From Eutypa lata (Eukaryota > Ascomycota > Sordariomycetes > Xylariales > Diatrypaceae), in NCBI GenBank assembly GCA_022661535.1, contig JAKULF010000003.1:4712001-4776000 (forward strand): a stretch of DNA of 64,000 nucleotides, read 5' to 3'. The position numbers and the translations under genes are program-made. The notes under the pieces were generated by a model that worked only from the letters and a program-made list of their open reading frames with translations, was not told the DNA's origin and ran no database searches. How positions within the stretch are numbered: position 1 is the first letter of the stretch; every line of letters starts with the position of its first letter. Positions 10,439 to 23,980 of the stretch are shown here, piece after piece.

Positions 10439-11467
10439 ATAGTTGGTTATAGCTGGTTGGCCAGTTTGTTCTGTTCGATCACCGTATACATACATACATA
10501 CCTACACACACACACACTCTCTCTCTCTCTCTCTCTCTCTCGCGTCAGGATAGAGGACTCGTAAAGTGGTGAGCAAACTGACAACCACCCACCCATCCAT
10601 CCACGCCTGGCCATCTGTCTACCGGCCATGGAGGGGGTTACTTAGGAATGCATTTTATTTCCCTGCTTCAGGTACTTTACCAGTGTGTACGTATAACGCT
10701 GAAGAACCCAGAACTCGGAATATTACCTGCTTACCTACTTACTCAGTCTTCGCTTGATTGCAGGGGCCCGCCCAAGCTGCGGCTTCGGGTATCACACCTA
10801 GACAGACGTAGGTCGACGACTATCTTGGGTAATCAACTGCTTTTCTGGGTTCGAAGGTGGGATCGGGGGGATCTTTGAGATGTCCTTCGTTTCGAAACTA
10901 CCCATGATGTCGGGAGTTCCCATATCTCAAGGGCGGAAGGAAGTTCACAAAGGGCATATGAGAAATGAGCTATGTACATCTAAGCATTAAACAAGTATTA
11001 CTAGGTAGAGAGTCTCAACATAAGGAATCAAAGGTTACCGTTGCATGCTGTCCATACTCTATTTAAAGTCTTCATTTTATTGTTAGTATGAAATAGTCAC
11101 TTCAACGCCAATCATCAAGTTGATCCCACCAAGTTTGTATTATAATGACCGGAATACCAGCCCTCACTTTATTGCCAGAAAGACGAACGACCCCATCTCT
11201 GAAAGTAGAAATTTATTTGTCCAGACGGATTTGCATTAAGAGTCTAAAAGGCAAGCATTCTGCGAAAGACCACCAATAGCTCTTCATCAGACCTTTTGCC
11301 CGTAAGAAACACGACCTTCCAAAGTCTTTATGTGTATTTGCCAGTGAAAACATGCAGAATCTCAAAACAGAGGTTTCTCAAAGCAAACACTCCACAGACA
11401 CCAGATTGTCCCTCTTTCCTTCACTGCCTGCTTAGATATCTTAAAAGCACTAGCATCGACAAGAAAA
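10439..11467. other. Convergent intergenic region between DPH4 and 14-3-3
   Basis: 3' flanks of two converging genes. A compound microsatellite (ACAT, then CA, then CT repeats) spans about 10488-10542. No supported gene is present; small open frames on the + strand (10566-10878, 11296-11484) have no family resemblance. Confidence 0.6.
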
Positions 11468-12487
<1,020 letters not shown>

Positions 12488-15400
12488 TTTGCCAGATGGA
12501 TAACGTGTGGTAGGGGGACTGTCAGGTGGAGTAGTTGAGTCAGCTGTAGTCTCCATGATGAGGTCAATCAATGGGTAGAATAGAAATTGGTGTTGATTGC
12601 GCAAAATTGGTACAGAAAAGGTGGTGAAACTCTGAAGATGGAAAGTTGGGAAATTGCAATTTGGTGGAAGTGCAGTCAAAATGACGACAAAAATAGCTTT
12701 AGGACTAGAAGTTATTCGGAAAATAACATCAAAGAACCATTGGGGCAATCAATTTCTTCCTTTGGCCTGAGGATGGTGAATGCGCAGGTGCGTAACCAGA
12801 ACAACAAGGCAGATGTGCCGGTGAGTGGAAGATAACAGATAGGACCCCGCGCAGGCACACAAGTAGTAGATACACGCGGATACACAGAGACACACAGCAC
12901 ATGCGGTGAGTCGTGGGGTTTGCGCCTACCGATATCGATGGAAAATAGGATTTTGAGGTGCAGATGAATCGGATGTAAAAGCTGTCGCAAATAATTGACA
13001 AAGGCGATTGATCGATTATTCTTCAGGGGATGGTGTATCGTGGTAAATGCCTGGACGGTGAGGCAGTCGTGATGGGGTTTTGCGATGACGAAAGAGAGGT
13101 GTGAGGCGGTACACACTTCAGGGTTGGGTCTTATTTTTTTTTGGGATTTGGAGCCTCAGGCCAAGGCAGCGGGAGGGAAAAATAATACACAGGTCACAAT
13201 GCAGCAACAACAGATGGAAGCAGCTGCAGCAGTGTAAGGCAGAAGGGGAGAGAACAATAACCACAGCCACAACCACAACCACAACCACAACAATAAACAA
13301 TAACACAACAGATGCAGAAAGGTAGGATAGGAAGAACAGGGTTGGCGGTAACGGAGGGGATTTCAGTTCAAACTCACATTTGTTGATGTTTTACTTCAGT
13401 AAAGATGCAAAGGAATGGAACCTATGCAGAAGTGAAGAATCAGACGGAAAGAAGAAAAAGAAGGAAGTCGTAGATTTTTGGTGGTTCACTGATGCAACAA
13501 TGGAGGTTTTTGGGAGGGTTTTTGTGCAGTCCAGTGCAAAGTGCAGGTCAGTTCGGTTTTGTTGGCAGGAGGGAGGTGTGGTGGTGGTGGTTGTGTGAGG
13601 TACCAGGCCAGGCTCAGGACGACTGGCATCCAAGGGTGTGGATACATGTATTGTACAGTACAGGTAGTAAGTATCTGGGAGCTTTTTGGCTTCAAATTTG
13701 GCTTTTTGGGTACCTAGGGGACAAGGAGGGGAGGGGGAAATCAGAGAGCGGGGCACTCAACTGACACCGGACGTTGGGCATAGCAAGTCACCTGCCAAGA
13801 AAAGAGTAAAGTAAAGCAAAAGCCCTGAGATCACTGTTAAAATACCTAGTACTAGAAAAAGAGTCATACCAAAGCCCAATCTCGAGATTCGTCTAGAATC
13901 TCGTTAAGCATCATGTGACTAGAACTCAAAAGTATAAGAGCATACGTGTCATTGCACTTGTCTGCCTTAAGCCTGTTTTACACTTGTAGACTCAGATACA
14001 GTCATTATCTAACTATCTAGACGCAACATATCTCCTAAGAACTTCATCCCGGTTATTGATGGAAACATTATCTAGGCCCTGAATACGGGTAAAACCCTAG
14101 GCAAAGTATGTTTAAAACTCTCCTCCCCTGGGGTAATTATCAAAATACAAATATATCAAATTTCTCAAAATAGCCTCACTCCGCTTATAGGACATGAAAC
14201 CATGGGTCAAGATTTCACATACCTAGGTATGTAGTTCATCTCATGATAGGGATACTTTCAATGTTTCTCCCCTGAATTAAGTGTCAATTTCACGATGTTA
14301 ATGGGGCAGGAGGACGGACAGACGTCACTACTTAGCGATGATGCAGCCACTGGCCAAGTTTTTGATGTCACTGTCTTCGATACATACGTACATGCAAGCA
14401 AGTTAAGTGATCTTCATTAGTCCCCATTTCCCCCAATAATTGTATCAATCACAGGGGGGGGAAGGGTTTGAAGAGATATGGGAAGAACAGGCCAATCAGA
14501 AAGCGCGGTATGATACAAAGCGAACCCGGGCACGAGCCACCAAGTACCGATGGCCTCAGATTCAGCCAATAGAAGGGCCGCAACTGCATGATTTAGATGA
14601 AACTCGTTGCGACCTACGTCAACGCCTGCAAGTCTTTTGGACAATGCGAATTCTCTTTTGTCTCCTACTCTGTTATAATGCATACAGTCTCATGCAACCA
14701 CTGCCACCAAGCGTGATTCCGGGATGTCCCTCAGCGTGGTTACCAACCCGACGTCAACTTATGTAGGTAGTTAGCCATACCTATATGTACATATTTATTA
14801 ACAAAAACTATTGTTCGTTCTCCATGCTTAAATTCGCTACCATTTAACTCAGAAATATGTAGAATGGAGCAAAACCCACCTGTAAGATTGCTCTTCAACA
14901 GCCTGCCAACCTGCCAACCTGCCAGCCCTGCCTGGCGGACAGGCTGACGGGGAACATCTACCTTTACCACTAGTGTATTGAACTCAGCCTCAATGACCCT
15001 CCATATTATATTGAGATGTGCCCGTGAGAAGATGGTATGCTACGGGTACGGGTAATGCGGCTGTATGGCATCATGTGATTTAGGTACATACAGGTAGTAA
15101 GTAACGTGCATGTGTGCAAGTAAGGTTACGTGCTGTAGAACTGATTACGACTGTGGTGGGAAGATAATCTGAGAGTCTATGTAGTAGTAGTTAGGCTGGC
15201 AGAAAACAGAACCACCATCCTACCACTTGCCAATTTTCCGTTATGACGTTGTTCATAAAATGGGCAGGTTAGTCTTGAGACTTAGATAGCTACATAACTG
15301 AGAGACAGGGTGCCAGGCAGGCAGGCTACGGTGACGTGAGGTATCACCACACACTGAACTCTCCAGCCAGGTGTCTTCTAGTGACAGCAGCCGGCAGGAT

Positions 15401-15957
15401 CAGTGAAGTGGCCTGACGTGGAAGCATGGAATTCCAACTGGCTGACTGGGCGCCAGCCTCATACCTAGAGACGGAGACCGCTACATTCCGGTCCCGAAGT
15501 CCTCCATCTTACCAGCTGCCCCCAGCCTTCCACCCGAGCTCAGCTCGTTCGTCATCCGAGGAAGCTCCAGCTCCACTACCATCGATTTGGAAGTGCCTCA
15601 AACCATACCATAACCTCTAGTTCATCACCAATCGAACCACCACTCCTATCATATCTACTACTACCTAGTAGCAATTACCAGCACCATCCATCGAAGGTGA
15701 GTAATAAACCCCAGGATCAAGCACCTGACATAATGTTTAAGCTACCAAGGCTATATTATATACCTACCTACCTACCTACATACGCAGTTCGCAGCAGGGG
15801 AACTATGTAGTTAAAACTATCTTACGAATTTGAGCTTTTTTGCACTAAATACATGTATAAAAAACTGGAACTTGACTAACAATTGATTGAATTCAAAATT
15901 CTTCGCACTACTAGCTCTATAAGAAGCACGAACCACATCACATACCTGGTATACACA
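12488..15957. other. Long divergent intergenic region (14-3-3 / IF1)
   Basis: About 3.5 kb. The part next to 14-3-3 is probably its promoter and a long 5' leader. It holds CAA/CCA triplet repeats near 13250-13310 and a GGT run near 13578-13592. On the IF1 side a GTGAGTAA donor-like site at 15696 could start a 5' UTR intron. Further ACCT tandem repeats occur near 15760-15780. Open frames at 14440-14766 (+) and 15426-15620 (+) show no known family. Confidence 0.5.
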
Positions 15958-16518
15958 ATGTTCCGCCAGACTCTCACCAAGACGTCGTCGTCCCCCCTGC
16001 GCGGGCTCGCCAGCTCGTCCTCCCGTCGAGCCTTCACGACCACCTACCGCGCCATGTCGGCCGGCGACACCGGCGCCCCGCCCAAGACCGGCGGCCAAGG
16101 GTACGTAGAAAGAGAGATAGAGAGACGATGATGGGGCGAAGCATTGGATGGAGTCCGCCAATAGGGAGAAAGGAGGAGGAATTGGAAGAAGAAGAAGAAT
16201 AATAATGAGAAGAAGAAGAAGAAGAAGAAGAAGCTAACGTGGAGGCAAATTCTATACACACAGTGACGCCTTCCAGAAGCGCGAGAAGGCCAACGAGGAC
16301 TACGCCATCCGCCGGCGTGAGCGCGAAAAGCTGCTGGAGCTGAAGAAGAAGCTCGCCGAGCAGCAGGGCCACCTCCAGAAGTTGTCTGACCACATGTGAG
16401 TCTATATTCCTTCATATATACATATACATATACCCCACCTAGCTATATAATGGTATACTGACCCAATCCGCAATACAGCGACGAGTTGACCAAGACGCAA
16501 GGTGGCGAGCACAACTAA
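15958..16518 (+). CDS. INH1: Mitochondrial F1-ATPase inhibitor (IF1/INH1)
   Basis: Three exons: 15958-16100, 16264-16395 and 16479-16518, giving 104 residues. Intron 1 (GTACGTAG...ACACAG, phase 2) carries a GAA/AAG microsatellite; intron 2 (GTGAGTCT...ATACAG) is phase 2. IF1 binds between alpha and beta subunits of F1-ATPase at low pH and blocks ATP hydrolysis. The N-terminus (MFRQTLTKTSSS, then SSRRAFTTTYR) is a clear matrix-targeting presequence. The mature part shows the inhibitory segment GDAFQKREKANEDYAIRRRE, followed by a coiled-coil helix (LLELKKKLAEQQGHLQKLSDHIDEL) for dimerisation. Length and motif order fit the family. Confidence 0.93.
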
Positions 16519-16954
16519 GAGAGCGTTTCAAATTTGGGAAGGATAGCGGGAAAGACCGGGAACTATTCTCAGGGCCTCGACAAATTTCAAATAAAAAGGG
16601 AGAGGATTAGGCGGCACGTGGCATCAATAGCATACTACTACTAGGAAAACTAGAGCTGTCCACCATTTACACAACACCATTCTTTTGCCTTAGTGTACAT
16701 ACATACATACATACATACATGTAGCGAGTCTGCACCCGTGTGCAGTGTATTCCGCTATTTCAGAAGGATAACACCTCGTCTCTTTAACGAGTTTTTTTGC
16801 CTCTCCCTGGTTGTCCTTCAGTTCCTTCATAACATTACGTGTCTATGTGATTTCAACAATCATGAAATCCAATTACAATCCGAGCTACTCCTGACTAGTC
16901 TAGATGGTGATGTAACCTCATGTGCTCTCGAATGCCTATAATCCATCATCATGC
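16519..16954. other. Short convergent intergenic region between IF1 and NSP1
   Basis: About 430 bases with an ACAT tetranucleotide run near 16697-16721 and the two 3' UTRs. Nothing else is seen. Confidence 0.6.
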
Positions 16955-19120
16955 TCATCTTCGGCCCATGTAAGATCGGTAGAAGCTATCTGCTGCGTCG
17001 TGCTCCAGACCTCCGTATTGACTACCTACTGTGCTGCTTGCCTTCTGCGCGGCTGTGATCTTAGCCTGCAAGGCGGCAGCGTTCGTGTCAATCCACTGGA
17101 GTTGGGTAAGATGTCCATTGAGGACACGGACAATTTGGCTCAGCTTTTAAAAACAGTTAGCAACCCGCAATGGTTCATATATACGATGCATAGGAAATAA
17201 AACACATACCGGATCGTCTGGCTTATTCCCCTTACTCAATGAACCAGAGATGTCGTTGATTTCCTTGATCATCTTGGTCAAGTCCCGGCCCATCTCATCC
17301 AATCGTTCAGTGACCTTCTCAGCCGTCTTGTAGGTCTTCTCTCGTTCCTGATCAGGGCCTGCCAACTGCTCGCCATGCCCGAGATCTTTCGTGAACAGCT
17401 GGTCTACTTCACCCTCGTACTTATCCAACCAAGATTCGAGTTCATCTTGTTGACTTTCTACAGTAACGAGATGGCGCTCGACTTCACGACTCGCCTTTTC
17501 GGCCTCGAAAGTATCCAGGTAGAGTTTCTGGATCTTCTCGCCGTTCTCAACAAGAAGACGGTCCCATGCAGCGACTTGGTCTGCTTGGCTCTTGAATTCT
17601 TTCTGGTACTTCGATAGATCGGTAGCCCAGCGGGTGATGATCTCATCCATGGTCTTATTCTTAAGGCGTGCCAAAGAAGAGGTTGGGCCAGTAGTCGAGG
17701 CACCCAGATGACCACTTGTCCCGGTCGGATTCTGCGTTGTGGTATTTGTGGGTGCGGGAGTTGGCGTCTTAAAAGTATTGTTGAATGGAGAGTTAACAGC
17801 AGGGGCTTGAGCAGAAGTCGATGCCGACGTGGCCTCCGCTCCGCTGCTCGATGCGGCATTGGGCTTAGCAGGGGCGAACAGACTTGGGGCAGGTTTAGCT
17901 GGCTCAGAAGTAGAAGCAGTTCCAGCTGGCTTGTTAAGACCGGCAAACATGGAACTGGGCTGTGCCGGAGCCGAAGTTGCGGCGCTGGTGGCTGCGGCCG
18001 GCTTTCCCAGAGTCGCAAAGGGAGAATTCGATGGAGCCGAAGTACTAGCTGGGGCTGCAGGTGGGTTCTTGTTATCAGTAGGTTTTGAGGCGGCTGCTCC
18101 GAAGAGACTAGAAGGATTTGCTCCTGCTGTATCTGCGGGCTTCGCTGGTTGCGCGAAGAGAGAGGTACTAGACGTGGTAGGTGCTGCACCGCTGCTCCCA
18201 GTGGCTGAAGGTTTGGCTCCAAACATACTCGACGGGGTAGAAGAGCCTCCAATCGGCTTTGAAGCATTAAGCAGAGAGCCTAATGTAGAAGAGCCTTCCG
18301 CTGGCTTTGCCCCTCCAAATAAACTTGTCGCAGACGGTGCGTTTGCCGGTACGCTCATGTTTCCCTTTTGTTCCCCAGCCTGTTGAGAGGCTGCACCACC
18401 AAAGAGATTGCTAGCAGTAGGTTTAGGGGCTTCGGAGGGAGGAGCACCAGCTGGAGTCGTCGAGGCGGCTAGATTAAACAGGGGCTTTGCTGGAGTCGCA
18501 GCACCGATCGTAGAGGTGTTGTTGGCAGGCGGAGAAAACAAGGAAGTGCCAGTACTGCTAGCATTACCAAAGAATCCGCTAGGTTGTGAGGCCGGCGCGC
18601 TCGAAGTCGGTGTGGAAGCCTTGTTTTCTTTTTGGGCGGCAAACAATCCGCCAGAAAATGCGTTTGTTGTCGGGGTCGACGAACTATTCGCAGTGCTCGT
18701 AGGAGGGGTCGAAGAACTCTGTCCGAATAGACCTCCAGAAGAAGCTGGTTTGGCACCACCGAAAATGTTAGAGCTTGATGTCGCAGCTTGGGAAGCACCA
18801 AACAGCGCTCCGCTTCCTCCTGTAGGCGTGGATGTAGATGTTCCAGGTGTAGCTCCGAATAAGGACTTCTGCTCAGTTGGTTTAACGGCAGTGTTTCCCA
18901 GAAAACTTCCACCAGTGTTTGATGATGCCGGAGTTGTGTTGTTATTGTTGGTATTTCCAAAGGAGAATCCAGTGCCGCCTGAAGTGGTAGACTGTCCGCC
19001 GAAAAGGCTGGGTGAAGATGCAGAAGGCGTCGTTGTTCCAAACAAACCACCGGTGGCAGGGGCGCTTGTAGTGGCACTGTTAGATTGCCCCGATGAGCTT
19101 GTACCAAAGGTAAAAGACAT
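16955..19120 (-). CDS. NSP1: FG-repeat nucleoporin NSP1 (Nup62 homologue)
   Basis: Two exons, 19120-17210 and 17143-16955, 699 residues. The intron (GTATGTGT...TTAAAAG, phase 0) must be removed; without it translation ends soon after NKPDDP. Nsp1 sits in the central channel of the nuclear pore in the Nsp1-Nup57-Nup49 complex and in the Nup82 complex. Residues 1 to about 470 are a disordered Ser/Thr/Ala/Pro region with many FG dipeptides in GLFG, SLFG and MFG contexts (opening MSFTFGTSSSGQSNS). From about residue 480 the C-terminal coiled-coil domain begins with TMDEIITRWATDLSKYQKEF. It continues through the second exon (LSQIVRVLNGHLTQLQWIDTN) and ends YRSYMGRR. The architecture is diagnostic. 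Confidence 0.96.
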
Positions 19121-20254
19121 GATTGCTTCTGTTTGTGGAATGCACGTAGGCGTTGGTGTCTATGGAATGCGATGATGCAGATAATCGGGGGGTGGCGCCT
19201 TAGGATCGGCCAATCATTCTCAAATGTTTCGCTAGCTAGACAATGCTAGGGATGAGAAAAAGCTGTGCTCTTTCTCTATTATGTTGATGGCGTTTGATGT
19301 ATGATGTAGTCCACAAGCTTGTCCTAGCTGTTATTTTGTCAATAGGTAAATGGATTTATCGAAGGCTTGAAAGTCAATATTATGGTGTTTTCGGTGTTGA
19401 ATTTCAGATTGCGATTTCCGAGCTACGGGTTAGCTTAGTAGACTACCAGCCATCCAGCTACCTAAGTTACCTACCTGGAGCTGGGACCCTTAGGTATTGT
19501 ATTGTATGTATGTACATACAGATTGGGCTCGGGCCAACCAGGCATTCAAATTTTCTGGGGCTGAAATCAAACACGAACGCGCCGATAAGCTTCTATTCAG
19601 CCACAGAGTTACCTAAGCTGTCCATGTATTTGAATTTTCATACTTCGTACTGTGGCTTAGGTACGTGGTACTGGGTACTGGTTGAACAATGCACAGCCTT
19701 AATCTAGACACATGGAGTACGTACCGTACCTACCTAAAGCCTTCCAATGCCGACGGTCAGATCTAGACCGGGCCGTTTTCCTTAGCATCGTCTCGTCTTC
19801 CAATCCTTGTTGTCAAAGCCAGAGGTCCAAAGTCTGGATTTCTGCAGCTCTGCGTCTCTGCCAATCCAAGCACTTCTGTTGTAAAGAATATTATGTTGAG
19901 ATAATAAACGAGCCTCTCTCGTTGAACAACTGCAGATTCTGACCAGATCTTTATAAGGGACTAACAGCTTTCATCGAGATCCTTAAATAATAAATATACA
20001 TACATACCTATACTATAGCAATCCCGGAAGTAACCACTTGTCTCGGGGGACTAACTAGGTGGTTACACCTACATAACTTCTTACTTGACTACCACCGCAC
20101 CTTTTTCAAAAGCCCATCCACCTTCTTAACTATTACAACCAACAACCACCCACAAGGACTCTCCATGACCCTATTTACCACCTTCCCTAAATATAAGACG
20201 TAGAGTAGTTGAAAATATACCAATTCAATCCCCAGTCGCATTATTTGCGCAACC
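19121..20254. other. Divergent promoter region of NSP1 and the LAA2-like gene
   Basis: About 1.1 kb between two divergent starts. A + strand open frame at 19294-19707 (137 codons) has no family resemblance and I leave it out. ACCTACC/TACCTAA elements recur near 19455-19480 and 19725-19735. Confidence 0.5.
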
Positions 20255-21907
20255 ATGTCCCAAGAACGAAGGTCCTCAACCAGCTTGGAGGCTCCGGAGA
20301 GGAAAGGAGTCAATGATCCAGGTGCTCATGAGCTAGGTAAGCCCCAACTCGTTTGTATTGTACAAGCTCCATTTATAGGGCGGCGTAGCTTATCATCCGC
20401 CTAATAGAGTCTGAATCCGATGATCATTTCTCCGACGCTCAGTCCGACCCAACTCGCTCTGCTGGTTCCACTTCGCCTATTCCCAGAACGAGAGTCGAAA
20501 GGGTAGACGACTCGCCTGCACATGGTGAAGTCCCGGGGACTGAAGCCTATAACATGCGCACTGAGGATGCCACACCCGACGAGATCGCTGTTGTTCCCGA
20601 CACCACTCGACCCCAGTCCGCAGACCGATCCCTGTCTCCTGGCGGTCACCCAATTCCGAAGACCGTAGTCGACGAGACAGAGGACAGTCCTGGATCGAAG
20701 ACGCACCACTTCCACGAACAGCTCCACCAGGCGGATGCTACCCCGGACATGGTCCATAAACCGGATGGCACTGGCGAAGTGAACCCGGTCCCCTCTTCAG
20801 CAGGAACTAGTAAAGAAGGAAGCGGTACGGCAGCCAAGTCCTCCTAAGCTGTCCATTTGCGATTGACTCTTGCCCTCGTAGGAGACACACCTGAGACCCC
20901 AGCGCTGGACTCTCCAGTGCCACGCCTGCGCCGAAAATCAGCAGTAGGGGCCGGGGATGACAACAATGATAATGATGATAACGACGACGACTTTGGTGAC
21001 GACTTCGACGATTTCGAAGAGGGTGGTGAAGATGATGATTTTGGCGACTTTGACGATGGCTTTCAACAGGCTGAAGCAGACGCACCCCCTCCAGCGTCTA
21101 CTGCTCAGCCTCAAGCCTCTATTCCCTCATTTGTATGTTTAGGACTCTCCTTATATAGAATCTACTACACCAATACTGATGCCATTTTGCGTATAGCCTA
21201 TATTAGATCTTGATGGTCTTGATTTGGAAGACATACTTGCAGCTACAGAACCATACTTAAACGCATTATATTCACCCGACATACTAGAGCTTCCACCCCT
21301 TCCCTCCCCACCCAAAGACAACCCCATATTCTTCAATCCCCGGAGTGCTTCGCTCTGGTCACAACTAGCCGCCCCACCACCCCTTCAACCTCCAGACTGG
21401 ATTAGGTCTCCCATCCGACGTTTATTCCTCGTATCACTCGGGGTTCCGGTGGATTTGGATGAAATATTACCCGCTTCGAAACAGAAGAAACTTGTGCTAC
21501 CATCACTACATCGGATCAGCTCAAATGGATCCCTCCGCACATCCACTGATTCTCGGTCTATCTCCCGATTGAGAAAGACGGATGGCAACGATTCATCCGT
21601 GTCCGTTGATTCACAAGGAAAGGAAAAGTTGGGGTCCACCTCGAGGCGGAAGAGAGGACCACCCGATGCACCAGAGCTAGACCTGGTATCGGCAAAGCAG
21701 CTATGTATGACTACAGAAGAGGCCTTGGGCGGGATGACGGATCCGGAGCTACGGGAACATGTGAAAAAGCTGGAGGAACTGGAGGGCCTAGCAAAGGAGG
21801 TCCTCGAATTCTGGAAGAAGCGGACGGATGAGAAGATCGGGGACAGGGAAGCCTTCGAGGGCGTGATAGAAAACCTCGTGAAGCATGCTCGGAAAACAAG
21901 AAAGTGA
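20255..21907 (+). CDS. LAA2/DUF5102-type clathrin AP-1 accessory protein (aftiphilin-like)
   Basis: Four exons: 20255-20336, 20408-20824, 20882-21132 and 21197-21907, 486 residues. The first half (SLEAPERKGVNDPGAHEL, the VERVDDSPAHGEVPGTEAY repeat-like block) is a disordered region known from filamentous ascomycetes. After the third exon begins, acidic motifs DDFGDDFDDF and DDDFGDFDDGF appear; such [DE]FGDF motifs bind gamma-ear domains in aftiphilin-like proteins. The C-terminal exon (LDLEDILAATEPYLNALYS, PPLQPPDWIRSPIRRLFLVSLGVPVDLDEILP, then a coiled coil) matches the family of yeast Laa2, which links Laa1 to AP-1 on trans-Golgi/endosomal vesicles. The 57-base intron 20825-20881 contains an in-frame stop, so the region can be misread as two genes. 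Family assignment is from memory. Confidence 0.78.
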
Positions 21908-23980
21908 ACATAACCCTAATGCATAATTTAAGCAAGCTAGCTCATTCTGCTTCTTCCATTCCCAGTAGCATTATTTCTTCGATTCATAAAGGACCATTGT
22001 GAACCTAAACGCCCACAAATTTGTTGCTCTAATTTCTAACATGTCTCGAGTCTAAGTAGAAACTAATATACTATGTTAGCAGAAGAAGTTTTAACTACTT
22101 GATCAGTGAGGACAACTACATATCAGCTAAGTGAAAATAGGGGGGTTCATCTCCCAATTCTTTCAGAGTTCATATCAATTTCATATGTCATCAACTAACC
22201 CTAGGTGCCAAGAAAGATCTCCGCCATCCCCTCTACCCTTGAGCTATCCGCCGACGTCTATACTCATCTAAATTGTATTCGTGGCCTACCTAGACGGATA
22301 CCTATCAGTCGATGTTGTCCGTATATTTGTCCAGACCATCCGATTAGCTGAGTGCAGTGCGGATTCTTCAGCCTCCTCAACCGAAGTACCTTTTACTTTT
22401 CATCTTCTCCCCCTTCTGCCCGTTCGTTGTTATCCTAGTCAGCCGTCATTGGGGATACTGTTCAAACAGGTAGGGAGTCCCTTGGTCTCTCGGCCATCGT
22501 TGTTTGCCGTTCGAAAATTACATCCAGTCTCGAAATTTCATCATATCAGCATATTTCATCCCTTAAAACCATACTCTCGCATTAGTATAGGAAGCGTGCT
22601 GAACACCCAGAGAGCCCCCCCCCTTTTTTTTTAGTTAGCAATATAAACGACCAAACAAATCAAATGCTACCCTTTTGTCTCCTTCCTATCAGACGTGTTT
22701 TCTACAGAGTATTTGCAAGATACCAGCCTGAACTCAGGGCGACGAGTATACTAGCTAGACTGGCCAAGGAGAACCGTGGAAGGAGAAGGGGAAAATGGAC
22801 GGGCGTGATGATTAGAACTGGCTACCCAGGTAGTCTCAAGCCTACCTACCATCCATCATTGATAGACAGCAGATATCCACTCCCCCAAGCGATATAAACA
22901 TCTACATATGTACTGAGAATTAGCTGCGTGTATTGGCCAAGGATATCGATCTCTTCCCCACCTTTTTGTATCTTTGGTATAAGGATCAAGGAAAAGAGAT
23001 GGCCCTTGACAAATACTAACCGTTTTCCACTATTAGCCCCCGAAGGACACTAGAAGATTCGTACGTGATGTAAAGCTGAAATCCTTTGAGGAATGCATCA
23101 CACTCATGTGATTTAGTGCTATATATATAGGAGTATGTGCGTGTGCCTGTGTGCTGCTATACGGTTCAATACAACCATTGGTTCGCTTCATCCAACGAAC
23201 TCCCTTGCATGCTTGTTACAACGAACACAACTGCGCCTTTAGGATCTGGTAATGGAGTTTGAGGTGCCAACACTCACGAAGAGTCAGGTGTCATGTCCAA
23301 GTACAGCTTGATCAAACCGCAAGAGAAGTAATGTTGGTGGGGAGGATTGGAAGTTAAAAACAAGACAGGGATTCCAAAAAAAGGGAAACTAGATCGATAT
23401 GCGGATATAACCGGTCCATTAGTTAGATACTTGGTAACCAAGGGTTATAGATAAGACTGACATATAGGGGATTTACTACTTGTGTTAAGAGAAACAACAA
23501 TAACCGAGACAACGATATTAAAACTCAGGACAGTCTAGGGTAGACTTATTTCGAAGGAAGAACATCAATGAAGGGTGGCATCAATAGAACTAAACTGATA
23601 CCATGTGTGTATCTTAAGGGCTCAGCTCACAAATTCCGCTTGCAACTCGAGCAACTACATAGCTAGGGGGGGGAAACCAAGGACCAAAGTTTAAGAACAA
23701 CAACTATGTAACGGCATGCAAATCTTCTTTTCTCTACCTAACCTGGACCGATGTGTAAATACATAGCTTTCAAGCACTACCTCCCGGGACATGATATCTA
23801 GCGGCCCTGAACAGAGGTAGTTCGGGTAGCCTGGGGTCATACGCTCACAGAGCATCGAATGCTCAGCATACTACCACATTCTCCCATTCTAAGACGGCCA
23901 ACAAGTGTTTTTGGCCTATCCCACTCGATGCCCAGCGCAAGGTATGCTACCTAACCCAAGAACTGTTTACTCCTAGCTGT
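21908..23980. other. Convergent intergenic region (LAA2-like / eIF2 gamma)
   Basis: About 2.1 kb of non-coding-looking sequence. A C8 T9-like homopolymer pair lies near 22613-22632. The open frame 22281-22634 (+) shows no coding character. No RNA gene is recognised. Confidence 0.5.

Noticed and set aside
14440..14766. 108-codon + strand frame
   Set aside because: Starts with a TTG, no domain, and an equally long frame exists on the opposite strand; probably chance.
19294..19707. 137-codon + strand frame between NSP1 and the LAA2-like gene
   Set aside because: No family resemblance, Tyr/Leu/Ser-rich AT-derived composition, sits in a divergent promoter region.
20554..20847. A separate small gene ending at 20847
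   Set aside because: A GT-AG intron at 20825-20881 joins it in frame to the FGDF/LAA2-like exons, and the motif order fits one protein.
22281..22634. 117-codon + strand frame in the LAA2-like/eIF2 gamma gap
   Set aside because: Composition resembles random AT/CT-rich sequence and no domain is seen.
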